This document shows, in pieces, positions 34,815-44,370 of a stretch of DNA of 64,000 nucleotides; the stretch's first letter is position 1; each line of letters opens with the position of its first letter. A program made the translations under genes and the position numbers. This DNA comes from Streptomyces hygroscopicus subsp. hygroscopicus (GTDB lineage Bacteria > Actinomycetota > Actinomycetes > Streptomycetales > Streptomycetaceae): contig NZ_BSSM01000010.1 of NCBI RefSeq assembly GCF_030269125.1, positions 248,001 to 312,000 on the forward strand, written 5' to 3'. A model generated the notes under the pieces. That model was given only the letters and a program-made list of their open reading frames with translations. It searched no databases and was not told the origin of the DNA.

Positions 34815-35564
34815 GTGGAACGGATCGCGCCGGACCTCGTGGGCGCCGACCTGCTGGACGGTGTGCCCCGCCAGCGGGCCGCCGTGGCGGCGGAGCCGCC
34901 GGCCCGCCGCCTCGCGGTGCCGCGCGTACGGCCCTGGCGGCTGCTGCCGACGCCCGCCGGCACGCCGTTCACCTTCGGCTACGCGGCCCTGCTCGCCGTC
35001 ACCTCCCTGTTCGCCGCCCTGGCGCCCCCCTCCCTGGTGTACGCCCTCTACCAGGGCTCCAGCACGGACGTGTCCCACCTGGTGCGCTCGCCCGCCGTGG
35101 TGCTGGTGACCAGCGCGCTGTGGATCGCGGGCGGCCTCGTCTCGCCGTACGCCGTCGCGTTCGTCCTCGTGCTGACGGCCCTGGAGCGGCGCATAGGCGG
35201 TGGCCGGGCGGCCTGCGTCTTCCTGGCCGGGCACGTCCTCGCGACCCTGGCCACCGAGGTCCCGGTGGGCCTCGCGGTCCTGGCCGGCCGTCTCCCGGCC
35301 ACCTCCCTGCACCGCCTGGACTACGGCATCAGCTTCGGCGTGGCCGCGAGCACCGGCGCCCTGACCGGCCTCCTGGCCCCGTGGCTCCGCTGGCCCCTCC
35401 TCGCCGCCGTGGCGGGTGACCTCCTGGAGGACCTGCTGGCCTACGAGGACCCCATGACGAACTGGGGTCACCTGATCGCCCTCGCGATCGGCGTGTCTGC
35501 CTGGCCCGCCGCGCGCCGTTGGGCGGGCGCGCGAAACCCTCTCCCACCTGCGCGGACGAAGTGA
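34815..35564 (+). CDS. Rhomboid-like membrane protein
   Basis: This 249-residue protein has an N-terminal cytoplasmic stretch of about 55 residues and six hydrophobic segments. The layout resembles the actinobacterial rhomboid-like family (FTFGYAALLAVTSL, then MTNWGHLIALAIG at the end). The GxSG catalytic serine of true rhomboid proteases is not evident; the nearest stretch is SFGVAASTGALTG. A protease function is therefore not assured. I use the GTG at 34815, which follows GAAGGAG; the GTG at 34731 would add 28 residues. Confidence 0.78.
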   Translation: MERIAPDLVGADLLDGVPRQRAAVAAEPPARRLAVPRVRPWRLLPTPAGTPFTFGYAALLAVTSLFAALAPPSLVYALYQGSSTDVSHLVRSPAVVLVTSALWIAGGLVSPYAVAFVLVLTALERRIGGGRAACVFLAGHVLATLATEVPVGLAVLAGRLPATSLHRLDYGISFGVAASTGALTGLLAPWLRWPLLAAVAGDLLEDLLAYEDPMTNWGHLIALAIGVSAWPAARRWAGARNPLPPARTK

Positions 35565-35611
35565 TCGCTGACAGCGAACATGTCGCCGGGAACAATCCCC
35601 GTGCATCAAAC

Positions 35612-35632
35612 ATTGAGTCGGCATAACTCAAG
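35612..35632. promoter_or_regulatory. HAIR operator (HspR-binding site) upstream of lon
   Basis: ATTGAGT-N7-ACTCAAG matches the HAIR consensus CTTGAGT-N7-ACTCAAG at 13 of 14 defined positions, 21 bp upstream of the lon start. HspR is known to repress lon in Streptomyces. Confidence 0.9.
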
Positions 35633-35653
35633 TTGACTGCCTAAGGGGAGATC

Positions 35654-38074
35654 ATGGGTGCTGAGTCACCGGCGTTCACGCTCGTCCTGCCCGTGCTGCC
35701 GCTCGACGACGAGGTCGTGCTGCCCGGCATGGTGGTCCCGCTGGACCTGAGCGATGCCGAGGTCCGCGCCGCGGTGGAGGCCGCACAGGCCGCCGCGCGC
35801 TCGGAACCCGGCAAGCCCAAGGTGCTGCTGGTGCCACGCGTCGACGGCACGTACGCCAAGACCGGTGTGCTGGGCACGGTCGAGCAGGTCGGCCGACTCG
35901 CCGACGGCGACCCCGGCGCGCTGATCCGCGGTCGCAGCCGCGTCCGCATCGGTGCCGGGACCACCGGCCCCGGCGCCGCCCTGTGGGTCGAGGGCGCGCA
36001 GGTGGACGAGACCCTGCCCGACCCGCTGCCCGGCCAGGTCGCCGAACTCGTCAAGGAGTACAAGGCGCTGGCCACCAGCTGGCTGCGCAAGCGCGGCGCC
36101 TGGCAGGTGGTGGACCGCGTCCAGGCCATCGACGGCGTCGCCGCGCTCGCCGACAACTCCGGCTACTCGCCCTTCCTGACCACCGAGCAGAAGGTCGAAC
36201 TCCTGGAGACCGCCGACCCGGTGGCCCGCCTCAAGCTCGCCACGCAGCTGCTGCGCGACCACCTCGCCGAGCAGGAGGTGGCCGAGACCATCGCCAAGGA
36301 CGTCCAGGAAGGCGTCGACAAGCAGCAGCGCGAGTTCCTGCTGCGCCGTCAGCTGGAGGCCGTCCGCAAGGAGCTGCGCGAGCTGAACGGCGACCAGGAG
36401 GGCGAGGAGTCCGACGACTACCGCGCCCGCGTGGAGGCCGCCGACCTGCCCGAGAAGGTCCGCGAGGCCGCGCTCAAGGAGGTCGACAAGCTGGAGCGGT
36501 CCTCCGACCAGTCCCCCGAGGGCAGCTGGATCCGCACCTGGCTGGACACCGTCCTGGAGATGCCCTGGAACGAGCGGACCGAGGACGCGTACGACATCCG
36601 GGGCGCCAAGTCCGTGCTCGACGCGGAACACGCGGGCCTGGAGGACGTCAAGGAGCGGATCACCGAGTACCTGGCCGTGCGCAAGCGGCGCGGCGACCGC
36701 GGCCTCGGCGTGATCGGCGGCCGGCGCGGGGGCGCGGTGCTCGCGCTCGTCGGCCCGCCCGGCGTCGGGAAGACCAGCCTGGGCGAGTCCGTCGCGCACG
36801 CCATGGGCCGCAAGTTCGTCCGCGTCGCGCTCGGCGGCGTCCGCGACGAGGCCGAGATCCGCGGTCACCGCCGTACGTACGTCGGCGCGCTGCCCGGCCG
36901 GATCGTGCGCGCCGTCAAGGAGGCCGGGTCGATGAACCCGGTGGTGCTCCTGGACGAGATCGACAAGGTGGGCTCGGACTTCCGGGGCGACCCGGCCGCC
37001 GCCCTCCTGGAGGTGCTCGACCCGGCGCAGAACCACACTTTCCGCGACCACTACCTGGAGGTCGAACTCGACCTGTCCGACGTCGTCTTCCTGGCCACCG
37101 CCAACGTCCTGGAGGCGATCCCGGAGGCCCTCGCCGACCGCATGGAGATCGTCCGCCTGGACGGCTACACCGAGGACGAGAAGGTCGTCATCGCCCGGGA
37201 CCACCTGCTCCCGCGCCAGCTGGAGCGGGCCGGTCTCGACGAGGGCGAGGTCACCCTGGAGGAGAGCGCGCTGCGCAAGCTCGCGGGCGAGTACACGCGC
37301 GAGGCGGGCGTGCGCACCCTGGAGCGCTCGATCGCCCGGCTGCTGCGCAAGATCGCGGCCCAGCACGAACTGGGCGAGCGGGAGCTGCCGTGCGCCGTCA
37401 CGGACGAGGACCTGCGCGACCTGATCGGGCGGCCGCACCATGTGCCCGAGTCGGCGCAGGACCCGGCCGAGCGCCGTACGGCCGTTCCCGGGGTGGCGAC
37501 CGGGCTCGCGGTCACCGGCGCGGGCGGCGACGTGCTCTTCGTGGAGGCATCCCTCGCCGACCCCGAGACGGGCGCGGCGGGTCTGACCCTCACCGGTCAG
37601 CTGGGCGACGTGATGAAGGAGTCGGCGCGGATCGCGCTGAGCTTCCTGCGCAGCCACGGCGCCGAGCTGGGGCTGCCGGTGACCGACCTGAAGGACCGGG
37701 GCGTGCACGTCCACTTCCCGGCGGGCGCGGTCCCGAAGGACGGTCCGAGCGCGGGCGTCACGCTGACCACCGCCCTCGCCTCGCTTCTCTCGGGGCGCCA
37801 GGTGCGCACGGACGTGGCGATGACCGGCGAGGTCTCGCTGACCGGCCGGGTACTGCCCATCGGCGGCGTGAAGCAGAAGCTGCTCGCCGCCCAGCGCGCC
37901 GGGGTGACCACCGTGATCATCCCCAAGCGGAACGAGGCCGACCTGGACGACGTCCCGGCCGAGGTGCTGGAGAAGCTCGACGTCCACACCGTGACCGACG
38001 TCCGCCAGGTCCTGGAGCTGGCGCTCGCGCCCGCGGCCGAGGGCGCGGCGCCGGAGGTTCCCCTGGCGGCGTGA
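35654..38074 (+). CDS. lon: ATP-dependent protease Lon
   Basis: This 806-residue protein has a substrate-binding N domain (about 1-210), an AAA+ ATPase with Walker A GPPGVGKTS and Walker B VVLLDEIDK, and a C-terminal protease domain with catalytic Ser699 (PKDGPSAG) and Lys740 (GGVKQKLL). It degrades misfolded and regulatory proteins in the cytosol and is heat-induced. The HAIR element just upstream places it in the HspR regulon. The ATG at 35654 follows AAGGGGAG. All catalytic residues are intact. Confidence 0.97.
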   Translation: MGAESPAFTLVLPVLPLDDEVVLPGMVVPLDLSDAEVRAAVEAAQAAARSEPGKPKVLLVPRVDGTYAKTGVLGTVEQVGRLADGDPGALIRGRSRVRIGAGTTGPGAALWVEGAQVDETLPDPLPGQVAELVKEYKALATSWLRKRGAWQVVDRVQAIDGVAALADNSGYSPFLTTEQKVELLETADPVARLKLATQLLRDHLAEQEVAETIAKDVQEGVDKQQREFLLRRQLEAVRKELRELNGDQEGEESDDYRARVEAADLPEKVREAALKEVDKLERSSDQSPEGSWIRTWLDTVLEMPWNERTEDAYDIRGAKSVLDAEHAGLEDVKERITEYLAVRKRRGDRGLGVIGGRRGGAVLALVGPPGVGKTSLGESVAHAMGRKFVRVALGGVRDEAEIRGHRRTYVGALPGRIVRAVKEAGSMNPVVLLDEIDKVGSDFRGDPAAALLEVLDPAQNHTFRDHYLEVELDLSDVVFLATANVLEAIPEALADRMEIVRLDGYTEDEKVVIARDHLLPRQLERAGLDEGEVTLEESALRKLAGEYTREAGVRTLERSIARLLRKIAAQHELGERELPCAVTDEDLRDLIGRPHHVPESAQDPAERRTAVPGVATGLAVTGAGGDVLFVEASLADPETGAAGLTLTGQLGDVMKESARIALSFLRSHGAELGLPVTDLKDRGVHVHFPAGAVPKDGPSAGVTLTTALASLLSGRQVRTDVAMTGEVSLTGRVLPIGGVKQKLLAAQRAGVTTVIIPKRNEADLDDVPAEVLEKLDVHTVTDVRQVLELALAPAAEGAAPEVPLAA

Positions 38075-38160
38075 CGCGGAGCCCCCGACCGGGCTCCGCC
38101 CGCGGGCGGGGTGACGGGCGGGACCGGGTCCCGTGAGGGAGGCCCGGGTCCCGCCGCGCG

Positions 38161-38187
38161 CACGCCCGGCTCGGTGAGCCGGGCGTG
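38161..38187. terminator. Bidirectional terminator between lon and the lysozyme gene
   Basis: A perfect 12-bp stem (38161-38172 with 38176-38187) and a 3-nt loop lie between convergent genes. Confidence 0.8.
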
Positions 38188-38229
38188 GCGGGGCGTGGGT
38201 GCGCGGAGCCGGGGGCCGCGGCCGGGCCG

Positions 38230-39054
38230 TCAGCCGTTGGCGAGCGCCTGGACGCGGTCGAGCGCGCCGTTGAAGTAGTCGTGGTCGCCGACGGTCGGGC
38301 CGGAGGAGGTGTACTGCCACATCGTGTAGTAGGACCATCCGGCCGGCAGCGTCCCCACGGTCGAGGCGTAGCGGGCGACCCACAGCGGGTTGCTGCTCGC
38401 GAAGCCCGCGTAGTTGCCGGTGCACTCGGTCCACCAGCTGGTGGCCGTGTAGATCACGGCGTCACGGCCGGTGAGGGACTTGTAGGTGTTGAGGAAGTCC
38501 GCGATCCAGCTGACCATCTGGCCGGCCGTCTTGCCGTAGCAGTCGGCGCCGTACGGGTTCCACTCGATGTCGAGCACGCCCGGCAGGGTCTTGCCGTCCT
38601 TGGACCAGCCGCCGCCGTGCGCGACGAAGTAGCTCGCCTGGGTGGCGCCGCTGGTGGTGTCCGGGGTCGCGAAGTGGTACGCGCCGCGGATCATGCCCAC
38701 GTTGTACGAGCCGTTGTACTGCTGGGCGAAGTACGGGTTCGTGTAGTACGTGCCCTCCGTCGCCTTCGTGTACGCCCAGCGGACACCGCTGTTGTACAGG
38801 GTGGACCAGGCGACGTTGCCCTGGTAGCCGGAGACGTCCACGCCCTCGGTCTGGGTGGCGTCGGCGCCGGTGGGGGTGCCCTGTGTGCCGTCGTGGGCCG
38901 CGACGGTCTCGCCCATGTAGGCGGTGCCGCGGGCGGGCGTCGACGCGGCCTGGGCGGTGGACAGGGGGAGTGCGCAGGCCGCCGCCGCGAGCAGGGCCGT
39001 GACCAGGACGGCCAGGGGACGTGGGCGGAGTGAACGGGGTCTGGGCGCGGGCAT
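38230..39054 (-). CDS. Secreted GH25 lysozyme (N-acetylmuramidase)
   Basis: This 274-residue protein has a Sec or Tat-like signal peptide: an Arg-rich n-region (PRPRSLRPRPL), a hydrophobic core and an AQA cleavage site near residue 38. A glycoside hydrolase family 25 domain follows, starting GVDVSGYQGNV (catalytic Asp), with the acid pair in VLDIEWNP and substrate-facing aromatic residues (WYTE-like TSWWTEC). It should cut the MurNAc-GlcNAc bond of peptidoglycan outside the cell. The ATG at 39052-39054 follows a strong GGAGG site. Confidence 0.93.
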   Translation of the reverse strand: MPAPRPRSLRPRPLAVLVTALLAAAACALPLSTAQAASTPARGTAYMGETVAAHDGTQGTPTGADATQTEGVDVSGYQGNVAWSTLYNSGVRWAYTKATEGTYYTNPYFAQQYNGSYNVGMIRGAYHFATPDTTSGATQASYFVAHGGGWSKDGKTLPGVLDIEWNPYGADCYGKTAGQMVSWIADFLNTYKSLTGRDAVIYTATSWWTECTGNYAGFASSNPLWVARYASTVGTLPAGWSYYTMWQYTSSGPTVGDHDYFNGALDRVQALANG

Positions 39055-39295
39055 GACGTGCCTCCGGGGAGGGTGGGGTGTGAGTGGGGGGACCATGGCA
39101 GTGACCTCGGAAGAGGCGCACTGTCGTGGGCATGTCATTCAATGCCTGACGAAAAAGCTACGCACGTAGACAGCGGCGTGGGAAGGGGGTCCGGCCGCCG
39201 CCGTTGGTCTACGCCTGCGAAATACTTACGGAGCTGCGGCGATGGCGGCGTCGGGCAGAAACTTTCAGGACCGCGAAACCGATCAGGGGTGTGAC

Positions 39296-39787
39296 GTGCA
39301 CGAGGACGGAAACGGCGCAGAGGCTCGCGTCGCCGGGCAGGTGACGCCCAGTGGTGCGGACCAGGAGTTCCTCGCGCTCGAACGGGAGTTGACCGTACTG
39401 CTGCGACGCGCCCGCGCCAACCAGGGCGAGATGGCCCGGGAGGTCCACCCCGACCTGGAGTCCTCCGCCTACGGACTGCTGATCCGGCTGAACGAGCACG
39501 GCGGCCGGCGGGCCACCGAACTCGCCGGCTACTTCGGCGTCGGCAAGGCCACCATGTCGCGCCAGCTGCGCGCCCTGGAGGAACTGGGGCTGATCACCCG
39601 CGAACCCGACCCCGCCGACGGCCGCGCCTGGCTCGTCACCCTCACCGAGGAGGGCCGCCGCCGCGTCGGCACGGTCCGCGAGGCCCGCCGCGCCCGGTAC
39701 GTCAGCCAGCTCGCCCACTGGGACCGCCGGGAGGTGGCCGAGCTGGCCCGCCTGCTGCACCAGTTGAACGGGGTCATGGAGAAGTAG
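39296..39787 (+). CDS. MarR-family transcriptional regulator
   Basis: This protein of about 163 residues has a winged helix of the MarR type: ESSAYGLLIRLNEHGGRRATELAGYFGVGKATMSR, with wing EPDPADGRAWLVTLTEEG, flanked by dimerisation helices. The GTG at 39296 is preferred because it follows an AGGGG site; an ATG at 39242 would add 18 residues. It stands alone, divergent from the lysozyme gene, so its target may be itself or that neighbour. Confidence 0.87.
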   Translation: MHEDGNGAEARVAGQVTPSGADQEFLALERELTVLLRRARANQGEMAREVHPDLESSAYGLLIRLNEHGGRRATELAGYFGVGKATMSRQLRALEELGLITREPDPADGRAWLVTLTEEGRRRVGTVREARRARYVSQLAHWDRREVAELARLLHQLNGVMEK

Positions 39788-39805
39788 CCCGCGCCGTCCG
39801 GGGGA

Positions 39806-40594
39806 TCACAGCTCGACGTACACCACCGTCGCGTCGTCGTGCGTCTTGCTCCGGCCCAGGAACGCCCGCTCCTCCCGGTCCGCCGTCTCCAGCCGGCGTA
39901 CCCGCTCGACCAGTGACCGGGCGCCGTCCTTGGCCAGGACGCCGAACAGGTCCGTCCAGTCGCCCTGGCGGAACGTCTCCGTCCAGCGGGTCGCGCCGTC
40001 CGTCAGGGCGGCCAGCGCGCCGACCTCGCCGCGGGGCACGGCGCCGGTCACCGCGCGGGCCGCCACGGCCGGGTCCGCGGCGGCCGTGAAGAAGCCGCCC
40101 TCCTTGTTGCGCAGGTTCGCGTCCACCAGGGCGTCGGTAGCGAGGGCCGAGCGGGGGAGCCGGGCGAGCCGGTCGTCCAGGACCGGGGTGACCTCGCCGG
40201 CGGGCGAGCGCAGCAGCAGCACCGAGTCGGAGAGCACCAGGTACTCGACCGTCTCGGCGGACCAGCGCGCCAGCACCACGGTTGCCTGCGGGGTACGCGG
40301 GTGAGAAAGGTCACAGGTATCCGCGTGGGCGTGCGCGGTGCGCTCGATCGCCCGGGAAAGGATGCCGGCCGGCGTCAGATCTCGGCCGGAAACGGTCAGT
40401 TCGGTCAGCGCGCCGCCGAGCCGGGCCGTGAACCAGGGGACGGAATGCAGACAGCCCGTCTCCCCGGCGGGCGGCGTCACCCCGTCCAGCAAGATCACGC
40501 AACCGCCCTGTCCGGAGGCGGGTAGTCCGACATCCGCGAAGTCCTCGTTGGGTCGGGTCGCGTCACCGGGTTCCGAAACGAGATCAGTTCGCAT
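39806..40594 (-). CDS. PP2C-like protein phosphatase family protein
   Basis: This 262-residue protein has PP2C-type blocks: PGDATRPNEDFAD at the start, ILLDGVTP (metal Asp), a central ALTDGATRW block and a terminal KTHDDATVVYVEL with the DD pair. These are the usual metal-binding positions, so it may be an active Ser/Thr phosphatase. It lacks any sensor or membrane part. The ATG at 40592-40594 gives the family N-terminus. It lies near the conservon but on the opposite strand. Confidence 0.83.
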   Translation of the reverse strand: MRTDLVSEPGDATRPNEDFADVGLPASGQGGCVILLDGVTPPAGETGCLHSVPWFTARLGGALTELTVSGRDLTPAGILSRAIERTAHAHADTCDLSHPRTPQATVVLARWSAETVEYLVLSDSVLLLRSPAGEVTPVLDDRLARLPRSALATDALVDANLRNKEGGFFTAAADPAVAARAVTGAVPRGEVGALAALTDGATRWTETFRQGDWTDLFGVLAKDGARSLVERVRRLETADREERAFLGRSKTHDDATVVYVEL

Positions 40595-40966
40595 CCAGCC
40601 AGTCTGCACGAGCCCTTCACGGCATCCCCCAAAGGCTGGCAATCGCCCTCGGAATGGCGCGCTCGCGCAGGTCAGGCGCCTGGTTTGGGCGGGAATGGGA
40701 TACTCCGAAAAAGCGCGGTGGCGAATACTGCCAAACCCTGCCGCGCGCGTCCAACCGGCCCGCCGTACGACGGCCCCGCACACGCCGGAGGAACTTGCCC
40801 GTCAACTCCCCTCCGATGTTCACTCCTTCGGGTGGCGGGTCAGGTGATGCGCGACCACTGCCCACCGGCGCTGGGAGGGTCGGGAACCGTACGAACCGGG
40901 TGCACGCACCACTTGGCACCGAGCTGACGGGGCGCCACCCGGGCCCTTGGGTAGACGAGTTCAGGA
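40595..40966. other. Divergent intergenic region upstream of the conservon
   Basis: These 372 bp between the phosphatase-like gene and cvnA should hold the conservon promoter. Somewhat AT-richer sequence lies at 40690-40740. I see no named operator or gene. Confidence 0.45.
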
Positions 40967-43882
40967 ATGCGAGCACCGGTGCAGATGAAGCGGCCTCGGC
41001 GCACAGGCAGGCAGACGGCCCCCGAGAAGGCCGTCCCCGAGACTCCCGTGGGCACCGGCCGGCCCACGCATGTGCGCACCCGGCTGATCGTCGCCGTAGC
41101 GGTCGTGGCCGCCGCGGTCGCGGGCGCCGGAGTCCCCTCCCTCCTCACCGCGTCCTCGGACGTCAGCGACTCCCAGGAACTGGTGACGCTGGCCACCCGA
41201 ACCCAGGACGCCCTCGCCCTCGCCAACTCCCTGGCCGACGAGCGCGACGAGGTCACCTCCTACATCGCGGCCGGGCGCCCCGAGTCCAAGGCGCCCTCCG
41301 AGGACCGCAGCACCCGCGTCGACCGCCAGGTGGAGGACCTGCGCGCCGACAGCGGCACCCCCGCGGACCTGCGCGACGACCTCGACCGCATCGCGACCGT
41401 CCGGCGTGCCGCCCTCACCGGCAAGAGCACGGCGCTGGAGGCCCACCGGGCGTACTCGGCGACGATCACCGAACTGCACCGGGTCGCCGAGCAACTGGCC
41501 GAGCGGATGCCGCCGCGGGCCGGCTCCGGCGCGTACGCCCTCGCCGAACTGGACAGCGCCGTCCAGCAGTCCGCCGCCGCCCGCGGCCTGCTGCTCGCCG
41601 CGCTCGACGTCCCGGCCACCACCCAGACGGTGATCAACCCCGTCACCGGCCTGCCCACCACCACCTCCGTGCCCACCGAGGCCGGCCGCAAGCAGCGCGA
41701 CGCGCTCACCGCCGCCGCCCAGCAGGCCCGGCTGCGCTCCGACGCGGCCCTCGCCGACTTCCGCGAGACGGCGCCCAAGGCGGCCGTCGACGCGTACGAC
41801 TCCACGGTCACCGGCGCCGACGTCAACTCGGCCGAGAAGTACCTGGACACCTTCACCGCCCAGCCGGCCTTCCCCGACGGCGCGCCGGTCGCCAGCGCCG
41901 CCAAGCTGGACGCGGCCCTGTCCGGCCGCATCGACCTGATGCGCGGCGCGGAGTCGGCCCTCTACGAGCACCGCACCCAGGACCTGGAGAAGCTGCGCGA
42001 CGACGACGTCACCGCGCTGGAGGTCCGCGTCGCCGCCCTCGGCGTGCTGATGCTGGTCGCCGTCGGCCTCGCCACCGCCATGGCCCGCACCCTGACCCGC
42101 CCGCTGTCGGTACTGCGCCGCGGCACCGCCCGGCTCGCCGAGCCCGGGGACGCGGCCACCCGCGAACCCATCGCCTTCACCGGCCGCAACGACGAGTTCG
42201 CGCAGGTCGTCCGCTCCGTCAACGCCCTGCACGCGCACGCCGTCGCCCTGCACGAGCGGGTCGCCACCCTGGAGACCGACCGCAAGCACCTGGTCGGGCA
42301 GCGCCAGAAGATGGCCGACGCCCGCGAGGAACTGCGCGCCGAACTCGCCGAGGCGTCGGCCGCGCTGGGCCGGGTGCGCGCGAGCATCGGCGGCACCTTC
42401 GTCAACCTGGCGCTGCGCACCCTCGGCCTGGTCGAGCGCCAGCTCGCCGTCATCGAGGGACTGGAGGACCGCGAGCAGGACCCGGAGCGCCTGTCCACCC
42501 TCTTCAAGCTGGACCACTTCGCCACGGTGATGCGCCGGCACAGCGAGAACCTGCTGGTCCTCGCGGGTACCGAGCATGTGCAGCAGCACCACGGACCGGT
42601 GCCGCTGGTCGACGTGGTGCGGGCCGCGGTCAGCGAGATCGAGCGGTACGAGCGGGTGCGCATCGCCGCGCTGCCGCCGCACGCGCACATCGCGGGCTTC
42701 GCCGCGGACGACCTCTCGCACCTGCTGGCGGAGCTGATGGAGAACGCCACCACGTTCTCCCCGCCGGAGGTGCCGGTCGAGGTCTCGGGCTGGCTGCTGG
42801 AGTCCGGCGAGGTCATGCTCTCCGTCCAGGACGAGGGCATCGGCATGGCCGAGGACCGCCTCACCCGGCTCAACGCGCGCCTCGCCGACTTCGACCCCGA
42901 CTCCGCGTACGACCAGGAGGGCGACGACGGCCTCGGGCTCGGTCTGTACGTCGTGGCCCGCCTCGCCCACCGGCACGGGGTGCGGGTGCAGCTGCGCGAG
43001 CAGAAGCAGGGCGGGATCGCCGCGGTCGTGGTCCTGCCGGCCCCGCTCCTCCCCGAGGCCCCCGCCACCGCCGTACCCCCGCGGACCGCCACCTCCACCA
43101 CCGGGACGTTCACGCTGCCGGGAGCCACCGCCGAGGCCAACTCCAACGTGCTGCCGACGCGGCCGAAGGACGGGGCCGAGCAGCAGGACCCGCTGGTGGC
43201 GCTGGCGGAGAAGGCGATGCGGGACGCAGGCGTGGAGCCCGCGCGGGAGGCGGCCCCGGGCGAGGACCCGGCGGCGGAGGAAGCGCCGGCCACGTCCGAG
43301 GAGGCGGCCGAGGCGGCCGAGGAAAGCGGGCACGAGTCCGCCGGCCGTCCCGCCGAGGAGACGACGCACGAGCAGGCGGGGCCCGGACCGGAGGAGACGG
43401 ACGTCCGTCCGAAGGCCCCGGTGGAGACCTTCGCCGAGACCACGATGGAGCTGCTGCTCCCGCTCACGGACGAGCCGGCGGACGAGCCGGCGGGTGTGCC
43501 GACGGACGAGTCGGCGGCTTCGGAGTCCGGGGCCTCCGCGCCTTCCGCGGAGCCCACGGCGCGGACGAGCACCGAGCCCGCCGCCGAGCCCCCGGCCCCC
43601 GCCGCCGAGCCCGCCGGCCACGCGCGGCCGGAAGCCGAGGACGACGACGGCGAGGCCGAGGAGCGGGTCACCAGCAAGGGACTTCCCAAGCGCACGCCCA
43701 AGATCACCGCACCCGCACCCCCGCCCCGCCAGCGCAGCACAAGCGTCGACGCCGAGGCCCTGCGCCGCAGGCTCGGTGGGTTCCGCCGAGGAGCACAGGC
43801 CGGCTACCGCGACGTGGAGGCGGAGATCGCGGACCATTCCGAGGAAGCCACGGGGGGCCCTGTCGAGGAGGCAAGCAGTTGA
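40967..43882 (+). CDS. cvnA: Conservon histidine-kinase-like protein CvnA
   Basis: This 971-residue membrane protein has a TM helix (about 38-60), an extracellular nitrate/nitrite-sensing (NIT) helical domain (about 65-340), a second TM (about 352-372) and a HAMP-like linker. An HATPase_c domain follows (LAELMENATTFSPPEVPVEV, then GLGLGLYVVARLAHRHGV), and a 280-residue disordered acidic tail rich in Pro, Glu and Ala. No convincing phosphoacceptor His motif is seen, as in other CvnA proteins. It heads a conservon whose products form a membrane complex like eukaryotic G-protein-coupled systems. By gene order this is probably conservon 2. Start may be ATG 40967 or 40985. Confidence 0.9.
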   Translation: MRAPVQMKRPRRTGRQTAPEKAVPETPVGTGRPTHVRTRLIVAVAVVAAAVAGAGVPSLLTASSDVSDSQELVTLATRTQDALALANSLADERDEVTSYIAAGRPESKAPSEDRSTRVDRQVEDLRADSGTPADLRDDLDRIATVRRAALTGKSTALEAHRAYSATITELHRVAEQLAERMPPRAGSGAYALAELDSAVQQSAAARGLLLAALDVPATTQTVINPVTGLPTTTSVPTEAGRKQRDALTAAAQQARLRSDAALADFRETAPKAAVDAYDSTVTGADVNSAEKYLDTFTAQPAFPDGAPVASAAKLDAALSGRIDLMRGAESALYEHRTQDLEKLRDDDVTALEVRVAALGVLMLVAVGLATAMARTLTRPLSVLRRGTARLAEPGDAATREPIAFTGRNDEFAQVVRSVNALHAHAVALHERVATLETDRKHLVGQRQKMADAREELRAELAEASAALGRVRASIGGTFVNLALRTLGLVERQLAVIEGLEDREQDPERLSTLFKLDHFATVMRRHSENLLVLAGTEHVQQHHGPVPLVDVVRAAVSEIERYERVRIAALPPHAHIAGFAADDLSHLLAELMENATTFSPPEVPVEVSGWLLESGEVMLSVQDEGIGMAEDRLTRLNARLADFDPDSAYDQEGDDGLGLGLYVVARLAHRHGVRVQLREQKQGGIAAVVVLPAPLLPEAPATAVPPRTATSTTGTFTLPGATAEANSNVLPTRPKDGAEQQDPLVALAEKAMRDAGVEPAREAAPGEDPAAEEAPATSEEAAEAAEESGHESAGRPAEETTHEQAGPGPEETDVRPKAPVETFAETTMELLLPLTDEPADEPAGVPTDESAASESGASAPSAEPTARTSTEPAAEPPAPAAEPAGHARPEAEDDDGEAEERVTSKGLPKRTPKITAPAPPPRQRSTSVDAEALRRRLGGFRRGAQAGYRDVEAEIADHSEEATGGPVEEASS

Positions 43883-44370
43883 CCGCTCCCAGTACCTTCG
43901 GGCTGAGCACTGAGGCCCGCAATCTGCACTGGCTGCTGACCAACCTGGTCGAGGAGGTCCCCGGCATCCAGTCCGTCGCCGTGGTCTCCTCGGACGGTCT
44001 GCTGCTGCTGTCGTCCGACCCGGGCCACAGCCGGCAGGCCCAGCAGGCCCGGCCCGGCAAGGGACCCCGCGGTTCCGCCGCCGACCTCGCCACGATCGTC
44101 TCCGGCATCGGCAGCCTCACCGTCGGCGCCGCCAAGCTGATGACGTACGGCGGGGTGAAGCACACCATGGTCGCCATGGAGGAGGGCAGCCTGTTCGTGA
44201 TGTCCATCAGCGACGGCTCGCTGCTCGGCGTGCACGGCTCCGCCGAGTGCGACATGAGCGTGGTCGCCTACCACATGGCGCTGTTCGTCGGCCGGGCCGG
44301 CCACGTCCTCACCCCGGAACTCCGCAGCGAGTTGCGCAAGTCCATGGAGTCGGCGGGGGGCGCGCTATGA
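43879..44370 (+). CDS. cvnB: Conservon roadblock/LC7 protein CvnB
   Basis: This 163-residue protein is a roadblock/LC7 domain (LHWLLTNLVEEVPGIQSVAVVSSDG, later LFVMSISDGSLLGV). In conservons CvnB acts with the GTPase CvnD, probably as an activating or GAP-like partner. The start is the rare TTG at 43879, which overlaps the cvnA stop (TTGA), so it is translated only by coupling. Its own stop overlaps cvnC by 4 bp. Confidence 0.92.
   Translation: MTAPSTFGLSTEARNLHWLLTNLVEEVPGIQSVAVVSSDGLLLLSSDPGHSRQAQQARPGKGPRGSAADLATIVSGIGSLTVGAAKLMTYGGVKHTMVAMEEGSLFVMSISDGSLLGVHGSAECDMSVVAYHMALFVGRAGHVLTPELRSELRKSMESAGGAL

Noticed and set aside
40961..43837. 958-residue minus-strand open frame opposite cvnA
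   Set aside because: A GC-driven shadow of cvnA with Arg/Gly/Val-rich sequence and no domain.
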